Assembly (NCBI RefSeq): GCF_900142985.1
Contig: NZ_LT670849.1
Location: 496,001 to 560,000, forward strand
Direction of reading: 5' to 3'
Length of the DNA: 64,000 nt
DNA from: Bradyrhizobium erythrophlei
GTDB lineage: Bacteria; Pseudomonadota; Alphaproteobacteria; Rhizobiales; Xanthobacteraceae
The translations under genes and the position numbers were made by a program. The notes beneath the pieces are model-generated. The model saw nothing but the letters and a program-made list of their open reading frames with translations. It did no database searches and was not told where the DNA came from. The number at the start of each line of letters is the position of its first letter. The first letter of the stretch is position 1. Shown piece by piece: positions 35,793 through 44,852 of the stretch.

Positions 35793-37181
35793 CTAACGGT
35801 CGCCGGCGCTCGCTCGCGCGCCGCTGCCGGACTTGAGCCTTGCGGCCAGTTTAGCCGAGATCGACGCGCCAAAATGGCCCTGTGGCGAAGATGGAGGCAC
35901 CTCGTCGCGCGCTTCCCACTTCGAGATCTTTAGTTTTGCATCCTCAAATGCCTTTTCGAGCGATACGCCCTCAGCGAGGCTCTGATTGAAGAACGCGTCC
36001 CCGAAATAAGTCCATTCGCGCTCGTTGGAGCAGCCGAACGAGGTACTGTTCTCGTCGGCGGCTGTCAGGACGATACTGTTCTCGGACGCGAGCGCCTTCG
36101 TGAACACACCGGAATAGCAGGCTGACACGATCACGACGCGATTACGGATCCCTTCGCGGTCGAGGACAGAAGCGACGTGCTGCGGCCCGAGCACGAGACT
36201 GACTACGCCCGGAAAATAGAGCCCCACCCCTGTCGGCCCGCCATGCGAGGTAATGAAGACCACCAGAACGTCTTCATCCTTGTTCATGACTCCAGCCACC
36301 GCATGGACGGCAGCTGCAAAATTGGTAACGTTCGCTACGGGCGAGTTGTCGATCGCATCCCGATGATTGATGAGCCGGATCGTACCGCCATCGATGCCGA
36401 GCGACCGGTTCAGGGCCTCCAATCCGCCATTCAATTCCTTGATGAAGACATCCTGGGTCGACCAGCCAGCGACGCCGATGGCATAGATATCCATCGTGCC
36501 CTTGCGCTCAGGCAAGAGCTTTTTGATTTCGGCTTCGAGGAGGTTGGGCTGCGAAAGTTCGATGGCCGCTGCGTCGACCGCGCGCTCACTGTCGGCGCGC
36601 GGCTGCGTGAAGAATTTCGTATAACCCCATTCCCAGACATTGTAGGAAGACAGGTCGAAGTCGCTGCCGGAGAACGTTGGAAATGCCGGCAACGCCAAAA
36701 TCGCCAGGGTCGACACCACCGTAAAGCCGATTCCTCTGGCTAACGGCCTCTCACGGTCACTAACAGCAATGCTGCGTAAGACGGCCGCGACCGCACCGAC
36801 CCACCATATCAGGAAGAAAATAGACATGATGCCCTTCATGAGGTCATGAAGCGCGAATGGAGGATGAAGCACCGCCACGAGGAACCAGAATGCTAATGCA
36901 TCCAGCAGCAAGAGCTGCGCCAGCACACTCGTGCGGGCGCGCAAGAAGAACAGCATGGCCACTGCGGTAAAGACAGCAGTCTCGGCAATGATTGAATTGA
37001 CACCATAAAGGCTGAAACGAGCAGGCCCGTCGACTGCGAGATATTGATAGGCTGCGTTTGAAGCGGCAGTAACGATAGCGCACAGAAGGACCGTACTAAT
37101 CGGCACCGCGCCTTCAGCCGGCGTGCTCCGCCAAAGCGCCGCGCGCGCCACCGCCAACCCAACCCGGAAGAAGCTTTTCAT
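35793..37181 (-). CDS. Membrane-anchored C13 (legumain-like) family peptidase
   Basis: This 462-residue protein has about five N-terminal membrane segments (roughly residues 27-46, 62-81, 86-107, 115-136, 150-169). They are followed by a caspase-fold domain with the catalytic histidine in VFITSHGGPTG (H313) and cysteine in VIVSACYSGVF (C355). Bacterial C13 proteins are known as a family, but their substrates are largely unstudied. I chose the ATG at 37181 with GGACGG upstream. It stands alone between the lactonase and aldehyde dehydrogenase genes. Activation, substrate and topology are unknown; the domain probably faces the periplasm. Confidence 0.85.
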   Translation of the reverse strand: MKSFFRVGLAVARAALWRSTPAEGAVPISTVLLCAIVTAASNAAYQYLAVDGPARFSLYGVNSIIAETAVFTAVAMLFFLRARTSVLAQLLLLDALAFWFLVAVLHPPFALHDLMKGIMSIFFLIWWVGAVAAVLRSIAVSDRERPLARGIGFTVVSTLAILALPAFPTFSGSDFDLSSYNVWEWGYTKFFTQPRADSERAVDAAAIELSQPNLLEAEIKKLLPERKGTMDIYAIGVAGWSTQDVFIKELNGGLEALNRSLGIDGGTIRLINHRDAIDNSPVANVTNFAAAVHAVAGVMNKDEDVLVVFITSHGGPTGVGLYFPGVVSLVLGPQHVASVLDREGIRNRVVIVSACYSGVFTKALASENSIVLTAADENSTSFGCSNEREWTYFGDAFFNQSLAEGVSLEKAFEDAKLKISKWEARDEVPPSSPQGHFGASISAKLAARLKSGSGARASAGDR

Positions 37182-37350
37182 TCGATCCGTCCAACCCAAG
37201 GCAACCGACGCAGCATGGTGGCAAAAAGGCGAACGATTGATTGACGCGATCGCAACGATTGGTCGGATGGCCGAATTTAACAAAATCAGCCTGAAGTTGC
37301 AGGCAAAGAAGCAGCGTTGCGGTTAACAATTTACGTCGTTCCAAACAGAA

Positions 37351-37380
37351 AACGCCGGAGCGAAACATCGCCCCGGCGTT
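37351..37380 (-). terminator. Intrinsic terminator of the aldehyde dehydrogenase gene
   Basis: On the minus strand an 8-bp GC-rich stem (AACGCCGG / CCGGCGTT) closes a 14-base loop and is followed by TTCTGTTT. It begins about 22 bp after the stop codon of the aldehyde dehydrogenase gene. Confidence 0.7.
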
Positions 37381-37402
37381 CTGATTTCAAAAGGCGCGTT
37401 AC

Positions 37403-38833
37403 TTACGCCGCATTAAAACCTGCGACCGCCTTGGCCTCGAGATATTCTTCAAGGCCGAACTTGCCCCATTCGCGGCCGTTGCCAGACTGCTTGTAGCCGC
37501 CAAACGGCGCGGTGCGGTCGTTCGGAACGCCCTGAAGATTGACGTTGCCGGCGCGGATGCGACGGCCGACCCGACGCGCGCTTTCCACGGTGTCGGCCGA
37601 GACGTAGCCGGCGAGACCATATGGCGTGTCGTTGGCGATCCGCACCGCGTCTTCTTCGTCCCTGGCGCCGATGATGGTGAGCACGGGGCCGAAGATTTCC
37701 TCGCGCGCGATCGTCATCTCGCTGGTGACGTCGGCGAAGATGGTCGGGCGCACGTAGAAGCCCTTGTTGACACCTTCCGGCAGACCGGGCCCGCCGGCAA
37801 CCAGTGTTGCGCCTTCCTCGATGCCCTTGTTGATCAGCGCCTGGATCTTGTCCCACTGGACGCGATTGACGACCGGACCGATGTTGGTGCCTTCGGCGCG
37901 CGGATCGCCGGCCTTGGTCTTGTCGGCCACGCCCTTGGCGATCGCCGCGACTTCCTTCATCTTCGACAGCGGCACGATCATCCGGCTCGGCGCGTTGCAC
38001 GACTGGCCCGAGTTGTTGAACATGTGCATCACGCCACCGGTCACCGCCTTGGTGAGATCGGCGCCTTCGAGGATGACGTTCGGTGATTTGCCGCCCAGTT
38101 CCTGGCTGACGCGCTTGACGGTCGGCGCTGCGCGCTTGGCCACGTCGATGCCGGCGCGGGTCGAGCCGGTGAACGAGATCATGTCGATGTCGGGGTGCTC
38201 GCTCATGGCGGCGCCGACTTCGGGGCCAAGGCCGTTGATCAGGTTGAACACGCCCTTCGGCACCCCGGCTTCATGCAGGATTTCGGCAAAAATCAACGCC
38301 GAGGTCGGCGTGAATTCCGACGGCTTCAGGATCATGGTGCAACCGGCGGCAAGCGCCGGCGCGACCTTGCAGGCGATCTGGTTCAGCGGCCAGTTCCACG
38401 GCGTGATCATGCCGACGACGCCGACCGGCTCGCGCACCACGACTGCCGTGCCCATCGGCTCTTCGAAATGGTAGCTCTTCAGAACATCCAGCGTCGACAT
38501 CAGGTGTCCAAGACCTGCGCCGGCTTGCAGCTTTTCCGCCATCGGCAGCGGCGCGCCCATTTCGTCGGAGACGGCAGCGCCAATTTCCTTCATGCGGCCT
38601 TTGTAGACCTCGATGACCTTGGTGAGCAGCGCGACGCGCTCTTCGCGGCTAGTCTGCGAATAGGTTTCGAACGCCCGCTTGGCAGCCGCAACCGCCTTGT
38701 CGACGTCGGCCTTGGAACCAAGCGCAATTTCATACATCGCCTCCTCGGTCGCCGGATTGACGACAGGCGTGGACTTCTTGACGGCGGGATCGACCCAGGC
38801 GCCGTCGATGTAGAATTGCATGCGGTTGACCAT
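37403..38833 (-). CDS. NAD(P)-dependent aldehyde dehydrogenase
   Basis: This 476-residue protein of the ALDH superfamily has the catalytic cysteine in [12 protein letters not shown] (C279), the general-base glutamate in [11 protein letters not shown] (E245) and the cofactor motif FTGSTRAG. The ending [21 protein letters not shown] is typical. I chose the ATG at 38833 ([11 protein letters not shown]) with AAGAGG upstream. The aldehyde substrate is not evident. It is a single gene with its own terminator. Confidence 0.93.
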   Translation of the reverse strand: MVNRMQFYIDGAWVDPAVKKSTPVVNPATEEAMYEIALGSKADVDKAVAAAKRAFETYSQTSREERVALLTKVIEVYKGRMKEIGAAVSDEMGAPLPMAEKLQAGAGLGHLMSTLDVLKSYHFEEPMGTAVVVREPVGVVGMITPWNWPLNQIACKVAPALAAGCTMILKPSEFTPTSALIFAEILHEAGVPKGVFNLINGLGPEVGAAMSEHPDIDMISFTGSTRAGIDVAKRAAPTVKRVSQELGGKSPNVILEGADLTKAVTGGVMHMFNNSGQSCNAPSRMIVPLSKMKEVAAIAKGVADKTKAGDPRAEGTNIGPVVNRVQWDKIQALINKGIEEGATLVAGGPGLPEGVNKGFYVRPTIFADVTSEMTIAREEIFGPVLTIIGARDEEDAVRIANDTPYGLAGYVSADTVESARRVGRRIRAGNVNLQGVPNDRTAPFGGYKQSGNGREWGKFGLEEYLEAKAVAGFNAA

Positions 38834-39072
38834 CGGAAACCTCTTGATGTCGGGGGCTATGGAGGCGTTGAGCCAACATCCTCGCACGGGCACGGTGCAA
38901 AATGAACCCGCCACATGCGGGACGCCGCGTCGCGGCTATATGCAGGATATAGGATCGCTGGCGCCAACGTGGCAAGGCTCTGGGGCGAAATAGGTCCCGG
39001 CTCAGCGTCGCGTCATTGTCATGCCGCGTCGCGTCCGGGACACGGAATATCGCGGATCAGTTGATCGCCCGG
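38834..39072. other. Non-coding gap upstream of the aldehyde dehydrogenase gene
   Basis: This stretch holds the promoter region of the aldehyde dehydrogenase gene. With the doubtful small gene next to it, it is part of a 555-bp gap. I see no hairpin, repeat or RNA gene in it. Confidence 0.5.
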
Positions 39073-39282
39073 TTAGCCGTGCCAGGGCCATTTCCTCAGT
39101 TCTTGATCGATCCGATGCCATCCCACGTCGCGACGTTCCAGGGGCGAAAGTCGGGACAACCGGTCGCGTTCGCTGACGCGCCTGAGCGCGCTGCGAATGC
39201 CATGCGCTGCGGCTTTCAACGCGGCGCCAAAACGGCGCGCCCTTCTGGCGAGGAGAACATCGAGCACGAGGCCGGACCCCAC
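39073..39282 (-). CDS. Possible small DUF1127-like protein
   Basis: A 69-residue frame begins with GTG at 39282 and ends SERDRLSRLSPLERRDVGWH, then RIDQELRKWPWHG. This resembles the arginine-rich DUF1127 pattern (LSxLxxxxLRDIGLxRxDI) of small alphaproteobacterial proteins, some involved in RNA or phosphate regulation. Codon third positions are GC-rich, as in real genes nearby. No clear ribosome binding site was found and the match is partial, so the gene is doubtful. Confidence 0.35.
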   Translation of the reverse strand: MGSGLVLDVLLARRARRFGAALKAAAHGIRSALRRVSERDRLSRLSPLERRDVGWHRIDQELRKWPWHG

Positions 39283-39388
39283 AGAGAAAGGCCGACCAGA
39301 AACATGTTGCGGGTAAGCAAGCCACCCGATTTGCGACAGGCTGCAATCAGGACCGCGCCTGCCTCAAACCAGGACAGGCGTCCGAGCG

Positions 39389-41752
39389 TCACACCGCCAG
39401 TTTGCGGTGACGCACCGGCGCGCCGGAGGTGAGGCTTTCGGCCGCATCGATGATGGCGTTCGCATCGATGCCGTAATGGCGATAGAGGTCGTCGATCGTG
39501 CCGGTCTGGCCGAAATGCTCGACCCCGAGCGCTTCCACCCGATGGCCGCGCACGCCACCGAGCCAGGCAAGCGCCGACGGATGGCCGTCGATCACGGTCA
39601 CGAGCCCGCAATCGCGCGGCAGCGGGGCGAGCAGCTTTTCGATATGGGACAGGTGCGCCACGCCGCGGCGGTCGCGGCGGAGCGCACGCGCCGCCGTCCA
39701 CCCCGCGTGCAGCCGGTCGGCCGAGGTGATCGCCAGCAGGCCGATGTCGCGGCGGCTTTCGCCGAGCAAACCGACCGCCTCGATCGCTTCCGGCGCGACC
39801 GCCCCGGTATAGGCAATGACGACTTCGGCGTTTGGTCCGGGCTTGCGCAGCCAGTACGCGCCTTCGGTGATGCCGGTCTCGAGTTCGCCCGACATGATGC
39901 GCTGCGGCTGGTCGATGCTGCGGGTGGTGAGCCGCAAATAGACCGAACCGCCCTCGCCGGTTTCACGCTGCATATGACGAAAGCCCCACCCCATGATGAC
40001 GGCGAGTTCGTCGACGAACGCTGGCTCGAACGAGGCCAGACCATCCTGCGCCATGCCGATCAAGGGCGTTGCAATCGACTGATGCGCGCCGCCTTCGGGT
40101 GCAAGCGTGATGCCGGAAGGTGTCGCCGCCACCATGAAGCGCGCATCCTGGTAACAGGCGTAATTCAGCGCATCGAGCCCGCGCTCGATGAAGGGATCAT
40201 AAAGCGTCGCCACCGGTAATAGCCGTTCGCCGTTGATCGCATGCGACAACCCCAGCGCGGACATCAGAATGAACAGGTTCATTTCGGCGATGCCGAGCTC
40301 AATGTGCTGGCCCTTGGGCGAGGCGTCCCAGTTGAAGGTCGATGGGATTTTTTCGCTGCGGAACAGGTCAGCCTTCTCCGCACGGGCGAACAGTCCGCGG
40401 CGATTGACCCAGGCACCGAGATTGGTCGACACCGTGACGTCGGGCGACGCCGTGACGATGCGCTCGGCAAGCCGGCTGTCGCCACGCGCCAGTTCGTTCA
40501 ACAGCAGCCCGAAGCCTTGTTGTGTCGACATCTGCGCCGACGGCGAGAATGTCAGCCGTTCCGGCACCGCGATTTCCGGCGCACTCAGGCGCCGGCCCTC
40601 GCGGTTGAAAGCGACCTTCGACAAGAACGCTTCGATCTCGGCCGGTTGCTGCGGCAGGCCCTCGAACTTGTCCCACTCGTGGCCAGGGCGGATGTTCTGC
40701 GCAGCCCGCCACTTCTCCATTTGGGCAACCGTCATCAAGCCGGCATGGTTATCCTTGTGGCCCTGGAATGGCAGGCCGACACCCTTGATCGTATAGGCGA
40801 TGAAACAGACGGGCCGATCGTGGTCGATCGACTCGAAGGCCTCCAGCATGCTCGCCATGTCGTGGCCGCCGAGATTGGACATCAGCGCCAGCAACTCGTC
40901 GTCGCTGCGCCTGTCGATCAGTTTCGTCACCGGCCCCTGATCGCCGATTTCGTCGCGCAAATGCTTGCGGAACGCCGCCCCGCCCTGGAAACACAACGCC
41001 GCATAAAGCTGGTTGGGACAGGCATCGATCCATTTGCGCAACGCTTCGCCGCCGGGTTCGGCAAAGGCTTCGCGCATCAGGCTGCCGTATTTCACGATCA
41101 CCACGTCCCAGCCGAAGTTCCGGAACATGGATTCGAACTTCTCCCAGAGGCCTTCGCGCACGACGGCGTCCAGGCTCTGGCGATTGTAATCGACGACCCA
41201 CCAGGTGTTGCGCAGGCCGTGCTTCCAGCCTTCCAGCAATGCCTCGAAAATATTGCCCTCGTCCATCTCGGCGTCGCCAACGAGCGCGATCATCCGCCCC
41301 TCGGGGCGATCTTTCGCCCAGCCATGCGCCTTGACGTAATCCTGCACCAGCGAGGCGAACAGCGTTTGCGCCACGCCAAGGCCGACGGAGCCGGTGGAGA
41401 AATCGACATCGTCGACGTCCTTGGTACGCGACGGATAGGATTGCGCGCCCTTGAAACCGCGAAAATTCTCCAGCTTCTCGCGGGTCTGATGTCCGAACAG
41501 ATACTGGATGGCGTGGAACACCGGGCTTGCATGCGGCTTGACCGCGACGCGGTCCTGCGGCCGCAGCACCGAGAAATAGAGCGCCGACATGATGGTGGCG
41601 AGCGAGGCGGATGACGCCTGGTGTCCGCCGACCTTGAGGCCGTCGGTATTCGGCCTGAGATGGTTGGCGTGGTGGATGGTCCAGGAGGACAACCACAGCA
41701 CCTTGCGGGTCAGCGCGTTCAGAATGTCCAGGCGTGCGGGCTCGATCGGCAT
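39389..41752 (-). CDS. AceE-like 2-oxoacid dehydrogenase E1 / transketolase-family protein
   Basis: This 787-residue ThDP enzyme has the cofactor motif GDAEMDEGNIFEAL (from residue 159) ending at N190. It has an AceE-like N-terminal region (FGHQTREKLENFRGFKGAQS, then DVDFSTGSVGLGVAQTLFAS) and a transketolase C-terminal fold. It is shorter than E. coli AceE (about 890 residues). No E2 or E3 gene is beside it, so it may share subunits made elsewhere or be a stand-alone ketol-transferring or decarboxylating enzyme. A divergent Lrp/AsnC regulator 148 bp away probably controls it. Confidence 0.85.
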   Translation of the reverse strand: MPIEPARLDILNALTRKVLWLSSWTIHHANHLRPNTDGLKVGGHQASSASLATIMSALYFSVLRPQDRVAVKPHASPVFHAIQYLFGHQTREKLENFRGFKGAQSYPSRTKDVDDVDFSTGSVGLGVAQTLFASLVQDYVKAHGWAKDRPEGRMIALVGDAEMDEGNIFEALLEGWKHGLRNTWWVVDYNRQSLDAVVREGLWEKFESMFRNFGWDVVIVKYGSLMREAFAEPGGEALRKWIDACPNQLYAALCFQGGAAFRKHLRDEIGDQGPVTKLIDRRSDDELLALMSNLGGHDMASMLEAFESIDHDRPVCFIAYTIKGVGLPFQGHKDNHAGLMTVAQMEKWRAAQNIRPGHEWDKFEGLPQQPAEIEAFLSKVAFNREGRRLSAPEIAVPERLTFSPSAQMSTQQGFGLLLNELARGDSRLAERIVTASPDVTVSTNLGAWVNRRGLFARAEKADLFRSEKIPSTFNWDASPKGQHIELGIAEMNLFILMSALGLSHAINGERLLPVATLYDPFIERGLDALNYACYQDARFMVAATPSGITLAPEGGAHQSIATPLIGMAQDGLASFEPAFVDELAVIMGWGFRHMQRETGEGGSVYLRLTTRSIDQPQRIMSGELETGITEGAYWLRKPGPNAEVVIAYTGAVAPEAIEAVGLLGESRRDIGLLAITSADRLHAGWTAARALRRDRRGVAHLSHIEKLLAPLPRDCGLVTVIDGHPSALAWLGGVRGHRVEALGVEHFGQTGTIDDLYRHYGIDANAIIDAAESLTSGAPVRHRKLAV

Positions 41753-41762
41753 GGCGTGCTCC

Positions 41763-41794
41763 CGGCCAAAGGCGTTTGGCGGCTATTTTGGCCG
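41763..41794. promoter_or_regulatory. Inverted repeat just upstream of the AceE-like gene
   Basis: Arms CGGCCAAA (41763-41770) and TTTGGCCG (41787-41794) flank 16 bases and begin 11 bp upstream of the AceE-like start codon. It may be a binding site for the divergent Lrp regulator or a leader hairpin. The AT-rich stretch around 41845-41870 is the likelier promoter core. Confidence 0.3.
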
Positions 41795-41900
41795 AATGTT
41801 ACCGCGACGGGCCCTGCCGAAAATCTCAAATTTTGGCGACACACCTTGATTTTTTGGGATATTTTACCAACCCGGTCCACAAGAACAACGGTTTATCCCA

Positions 41901-42362
41901 ATGCATGCCCTCGACGCGATCGACAGAAAGATCCTCGGTTATCTGCAATCCGACGGCCGCGTCACCATGGCCGAGCTCGCCGAAAAGGTCGGGCTTTCGG
42001 TCTCGCCCTGCCACCGCCGCGTGAAACTTCTGGAGGAGCGAGGCGTCATCAGCCGCTATATCGCGACCGTCGACCAGAAATCGGTCGGGCTTCATGTCTC
42101 GGTCTTCATCTCGATCAAGCTTGCCCGGCAAAAGGAAGAAGACCTCAACCGCTTCGCGCGCGCGATCTCGAAATGGGAGGAAGTGCTCGAATGCTACCTG
42201 ATGACGGGGAACCGCGACTATCTCCTGCGCGTGGTCGCCGCCGACCTGTCGTCGTATGAAGCGTTCCTGAAGAACAAGCTGACGCGGCTCGATGGCATCG
42301 CCTCGATCGAGTCGAGCTTTGCGCTCAGCCAGGTGAAGTATTCGATCGCGCTGCCGGTGTGA
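41901..42362 (+). CDS. Lrp/AsnC family transcriptional regulator
   Basis: This 153-residue protein has an N-terminal helix-turn-helix (LDAIDRKILGYLQSDGRV, then AELAEKVGLSVSPCHRRVK) and a C-terminal RAM ligand-binding domain (ECYLMTGNRDYLLRVVAADL). It is transcribed away from the AceE-like gene and is probably both its regulator and its own. The ligand is likely an amino acid or a related oxo acid. Confidence 0.93.
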   Translation: MHALDAIDRKILGYLQSDGRVTMAELAEKVGLSVSPCHRRVKLLEERGVISRYIATVDQKSVGLHVSVFISIKLARQKEEDLNRFARAISKWEEVLECYLMTGNRDYLLRVVAADLSSYEAFLKNKLTRLDGIASIESSFALSQVKYSIALPV

Positions 42363-42373
42363 GCTGAACTCAT

Positions 42374-42514
42374 CCGTCGTCCCTGCGAACGCAGGGACCC
42401 ATAACCACCGGCCAACTTCGCTTTGCGAAAAGCGTCGACCGCTGCTCAAAATGGAAGGCCGCGGCGTATGGGTCCCGGATCACGTTCGCGCCGCTCACTT
42501 GTCCGGGACGACAA
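42374..42514. repeat. Second, diverged copy of the MITE-like element
   Basis: The left end (CGTCGTCCCTGCGAACGCAG) and right end (GTCCGGGACGACA) match the element at 25079-25199. So do the inner stretches GGGACCCATAACCAC and GGCCGCGGCGTATGGGTCCC. The right end is interrupted by about 25 extra bases. It begins about 12 bp after the Lrp gene. Confidence 0.7.
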
Positions 42515-42526
42515 GGATCGGGAAAA

Positions 42527-43525
42527 TCACGGGTTGGGTGACCGCTCCGCCGCGAGTGCGGCGAGTTGCGAATGGCGGACGCGTTCGCGATGCGCGGTAT
42601 AGAGACCGCTCGCTACGATGACGGCAGCGCCGACCACGGTCCAGGCGTCGGGCACTTCGCCGAAGATCAAGAAGCCGAGCAGCGTGACCCAGAGCAACTG
42701 GACGTAGGAAAATGGCGCCAGCACCGAGGCATCCGCGTAGCGGAACGCGAGCACGACAATCCACTGCCCCGCTGTCGACGTCAGCCCGATGATGACGCCG
42801 AACAGGATGTCGTGCCAGGTCGGCGTAACCCAGACCAGCGGAACCAGCGCGCAAAGAATCGCAAAGCCGACAATGGCCGAATAGGTCATGGTGACCATCG
42901 TGCGTTCCTGCCCGCTCATCCGGCGCGTCATGATCAGACAGCAGGCCCAGGCGAAGGCCGAGACTACCGGGAAGAATGCCGCGGGATGAAACGCACCGGT
43001 GCCCGGGCGCAACACGATCAGCACGCCGATCAATCCGACCGCGGTTGCGATCCAGCGCCTCAAGCCGACCTTTTCGCTGAGAAAGAAAATCGACAACGCG
43101 GTGACGAATAGCGGCGAGACGAAGCTCGTCGCGGAAGCCTCCGCAATAGGCAGAAACCGCAAGCCGGAAATGAACAGCAGCGACGAACCCAGCAGCGCCG
43201 CGCCGCGCATGACCTGCAACACCGGGCGCTGTGTCCGCAGCGCAAAAAGCGGCGAACCCGGCACCATCGCCGGAACCATGATCAGCAGGAAAACCAGAAA
43301 GCGGATCCAGGCGATCTCGATCGATGGCAGCGTCGTCGAAAGATACTTGGAGGTCGCGTCCGACGTTCCAAGAAAAATCGTCGAAGCGATCAAGAGCGCG
43401 ATGCCGCGCAGCGGCCGGTCGGCCCGCGCCGACGCAGCATTCGCCAGCTTCTTCTCGGGCAATGGCTTTTCAGGCAGCGGCGATGGCGCGCTGTCCAGCC
43501 TGACGGCTGTTGCAGAACGGGTCAC
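42527..43525 (-). CDS. DMT/EamA family transporter
   Basis: This 332-residue inner-membrane protein has ten membrane segments in two EamA repeats, for example FLGTSDATSKYLSTTLPSIE and AEASATSFVSPLFVTALSIF. It probably exports a small metabolite. It starts with GTG at 43525, with a charged N-terminal extension of about 40 residues before the first segment. No neighbour indicates the cargo. Confidence 0.92.
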   Translation of the reverse strand: MTRSATAVRLDSAPSPLPEKPLPEKKLANAASARADRPLRGIALLIASTIFLGTSDATSKYLSTTLPSIEIAWIRFLVFLLIMVPAMVPGSPLFALRTQRPVLQVMRGAALLGSSLLFISGLRFLPIAEASATSFVSPLFVTALSIFFLSEKVGLRRWIATAVGLIGVLIVLRPGTGAFHPAAFFPVVSAFAWACCLIMTRRMSGQERTMVTMTYSAIVGFAILCALVPLVWVTPTWHDILFGVIIGLTSTAGQWIVVLAFRYADASVLAPFSYVQLLWVTLLGFLIFGEVPDAWTVVGAAVIVASGLYTAHRERVRHSQLAALAAERSPNP

Positions 43526-43622
43526 GTTGAACTCGGGTCGAAGAAAATCGAATCGGGCGAGGCGTCACAAAAGCGCGATCGCACGCGCGCGACAACACCT
43601 GAAAACAGGCAGCGGATATGCG

Positions 43623-43788
43623 CTAGTGTCCCGTTCTGACATTCGTACGGTATCGCAGCGACCATTTTCACGAATGTCAGAACGTTAAGGACACCAGCAA
43701 CCATATGATTCTAGTGCAGCTTTGACTCTGACGTTGCTTTGAAGAGGTCGCCGCGAAACCGAAAGCAACGTCAGAGCCGCTGCACTAG
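43623..43788. repeat. Two-palindrome intergenic repeat, copy 1
   Basis: A 166-bp element with two long imperfect palindromes. Palindrome A runs from CTAGTGTCCCGTTCTGACAT to ATGTCAGAACGTTAAGGACA. Palindrome B runs from CTAGTGCAGCTTTGACTCTG to CAGAGCCGCTGCACTAG with the inner arm ACGTTGCTTT / AAAGCAACGT. The linker is AGCAACCATATGATT. A second copy lies at 57269-57435. It sits about 100 bp upstream of the DMT gene and 26 bp past the end of the aldo/keto reductase gene. Confidence 0.85.
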
Positions 43789-43814
43789 CTCACCAAAAGG
43801 TTCTGGGGGCCTCT

Positions 43815-44654
43815 CTAAAGCATTGGCAAGCTTCGCGGTTTCGGCCCGCGCGGGAACGCCTGATCGAGCGAGGCGATGTCCTCCGCGCTAAGCGAGAGAT
43901 CGCCGGCTGCGGCATTGTCCGCAGCATGCTCCGCGCTTCCCGCCTTCGGGATCGGAAACACGTGGGGGTCGCGCGCGAGAAACGCGAGCGCGACCTGGCG
44001 CGTCGAGGCGCCGTGGCGTTTGGCGATGGTCTGCAACGCCGCGCCGCCCTTGCTGCGCGAATCCGGAAAATCGTTGTGGCCGAACGGCGAATAGGCGACC
44101 ACGGCAACATCATGCTTTGCGCACCACGGGATCACCGCGTACTCGATCGCGCGTTCCTGCAAATGATAGAGCACCTGGTTGCAGGCGATTTTTCCTTCGC
44201 CGGCAACACCCAGAAGTTCGTCGAGATCATCCGCATCGAAGTTGGAAACGCCCCACGAGCGAATCTTTCCGGCGCTGACGAGTTGCTCGAGCGCGGCGAC
44301 AGTCTCCGACAACGGCACGCTGCCGCGCCAATGCAACAGATAACAGTCGAGCCGATCGGTCTTCAGCCGCGTCAGCGACCGCTCGCAGGCAGCAATGGTG
44401 CCACGACGCGACGCGTTGCTCGGCAGCACCTTTGAGACGAGATAAGTTTCATCCCGCCGGCCGGCGATGGCTTCGGCGATGACAAGCTCCGCATCGCCAT
44501 ACATCTCGGCCGTGTCGACGTGGGTCATGCCGAGGTCCAGCCCGCGGCGCAACGCCGCAACCGCGGACTTGCGATCGCCGCGATCGATATACCAGGTGCC
44601 CTGTCCGATGACAGAGACGTCATGACCGGTGGCGCCGAACTTCCTGTGCTTCAT
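43815..44654 (-). CDS. Aldo/keto reductase
   Basis: This 279-residue cytosolic NADPH-dependent reductase has the catalytic tetrad D47 and Y52 (HVDTAEMYG), K75 (LVSKVLP) and H108 (YLLHWRG). I chose the ATG at 44654 (MKHRKFGATG) because the upstream open sequence is not family-like and AAAGG precedes the codon. It is divergent from a sugar ABC importer. It may act on the imported sugar, but this is only contextual. Confidence 0.93.
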   Translation of the reverse strand: MKHRKFGATGHDVSVIGQGTWYIDRGDRKSAVAALRRGLDLGMTHVDTAEMYGDAELVIAEAIAGRRDETYLVSKVLPSNASRRGTIAACERSLTRLKTDRLDCYLLHWRGSVPLSETVAALEQLVSAGKIRSWGVSNFDADDLDELLGVAGEGKIACNQVLYHLQERAIEYAVIPWCAKHDVAVVAYSPFGHNDFPDSRSKGGAALQTIAKRHGASTRQVALAFLARDPHVFPIPKAGSAEHAADNAAAGDLSLSAEDIASLDQAFPRGPKPRSLPML

Positions 44655-44852
44655 CTCGTTACCTTTGCTGCAAAGCGGCCGCACCATAATCGAGGATTTT
44701 AGAGACGTCGACGCCGGACAAAGCGCTGCCCATACGAAGGTAGCGTTCTTGCCCCGGTCGCGCCGCGTGCTATGAATCCGAAGAGGCCAGCCACGTCGAA
44801 AATGCCGGCCAATAATTAAGCGCCATTCAAGGCGAATTTCAGGGAGGGACAC

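Noticed and set aside
39016..39432. 138-codon plus-strand frame in the gap before the AceE-like gene
   Set aside because: Its composition looks random and it runs antisense into the AceE-like 3' end.
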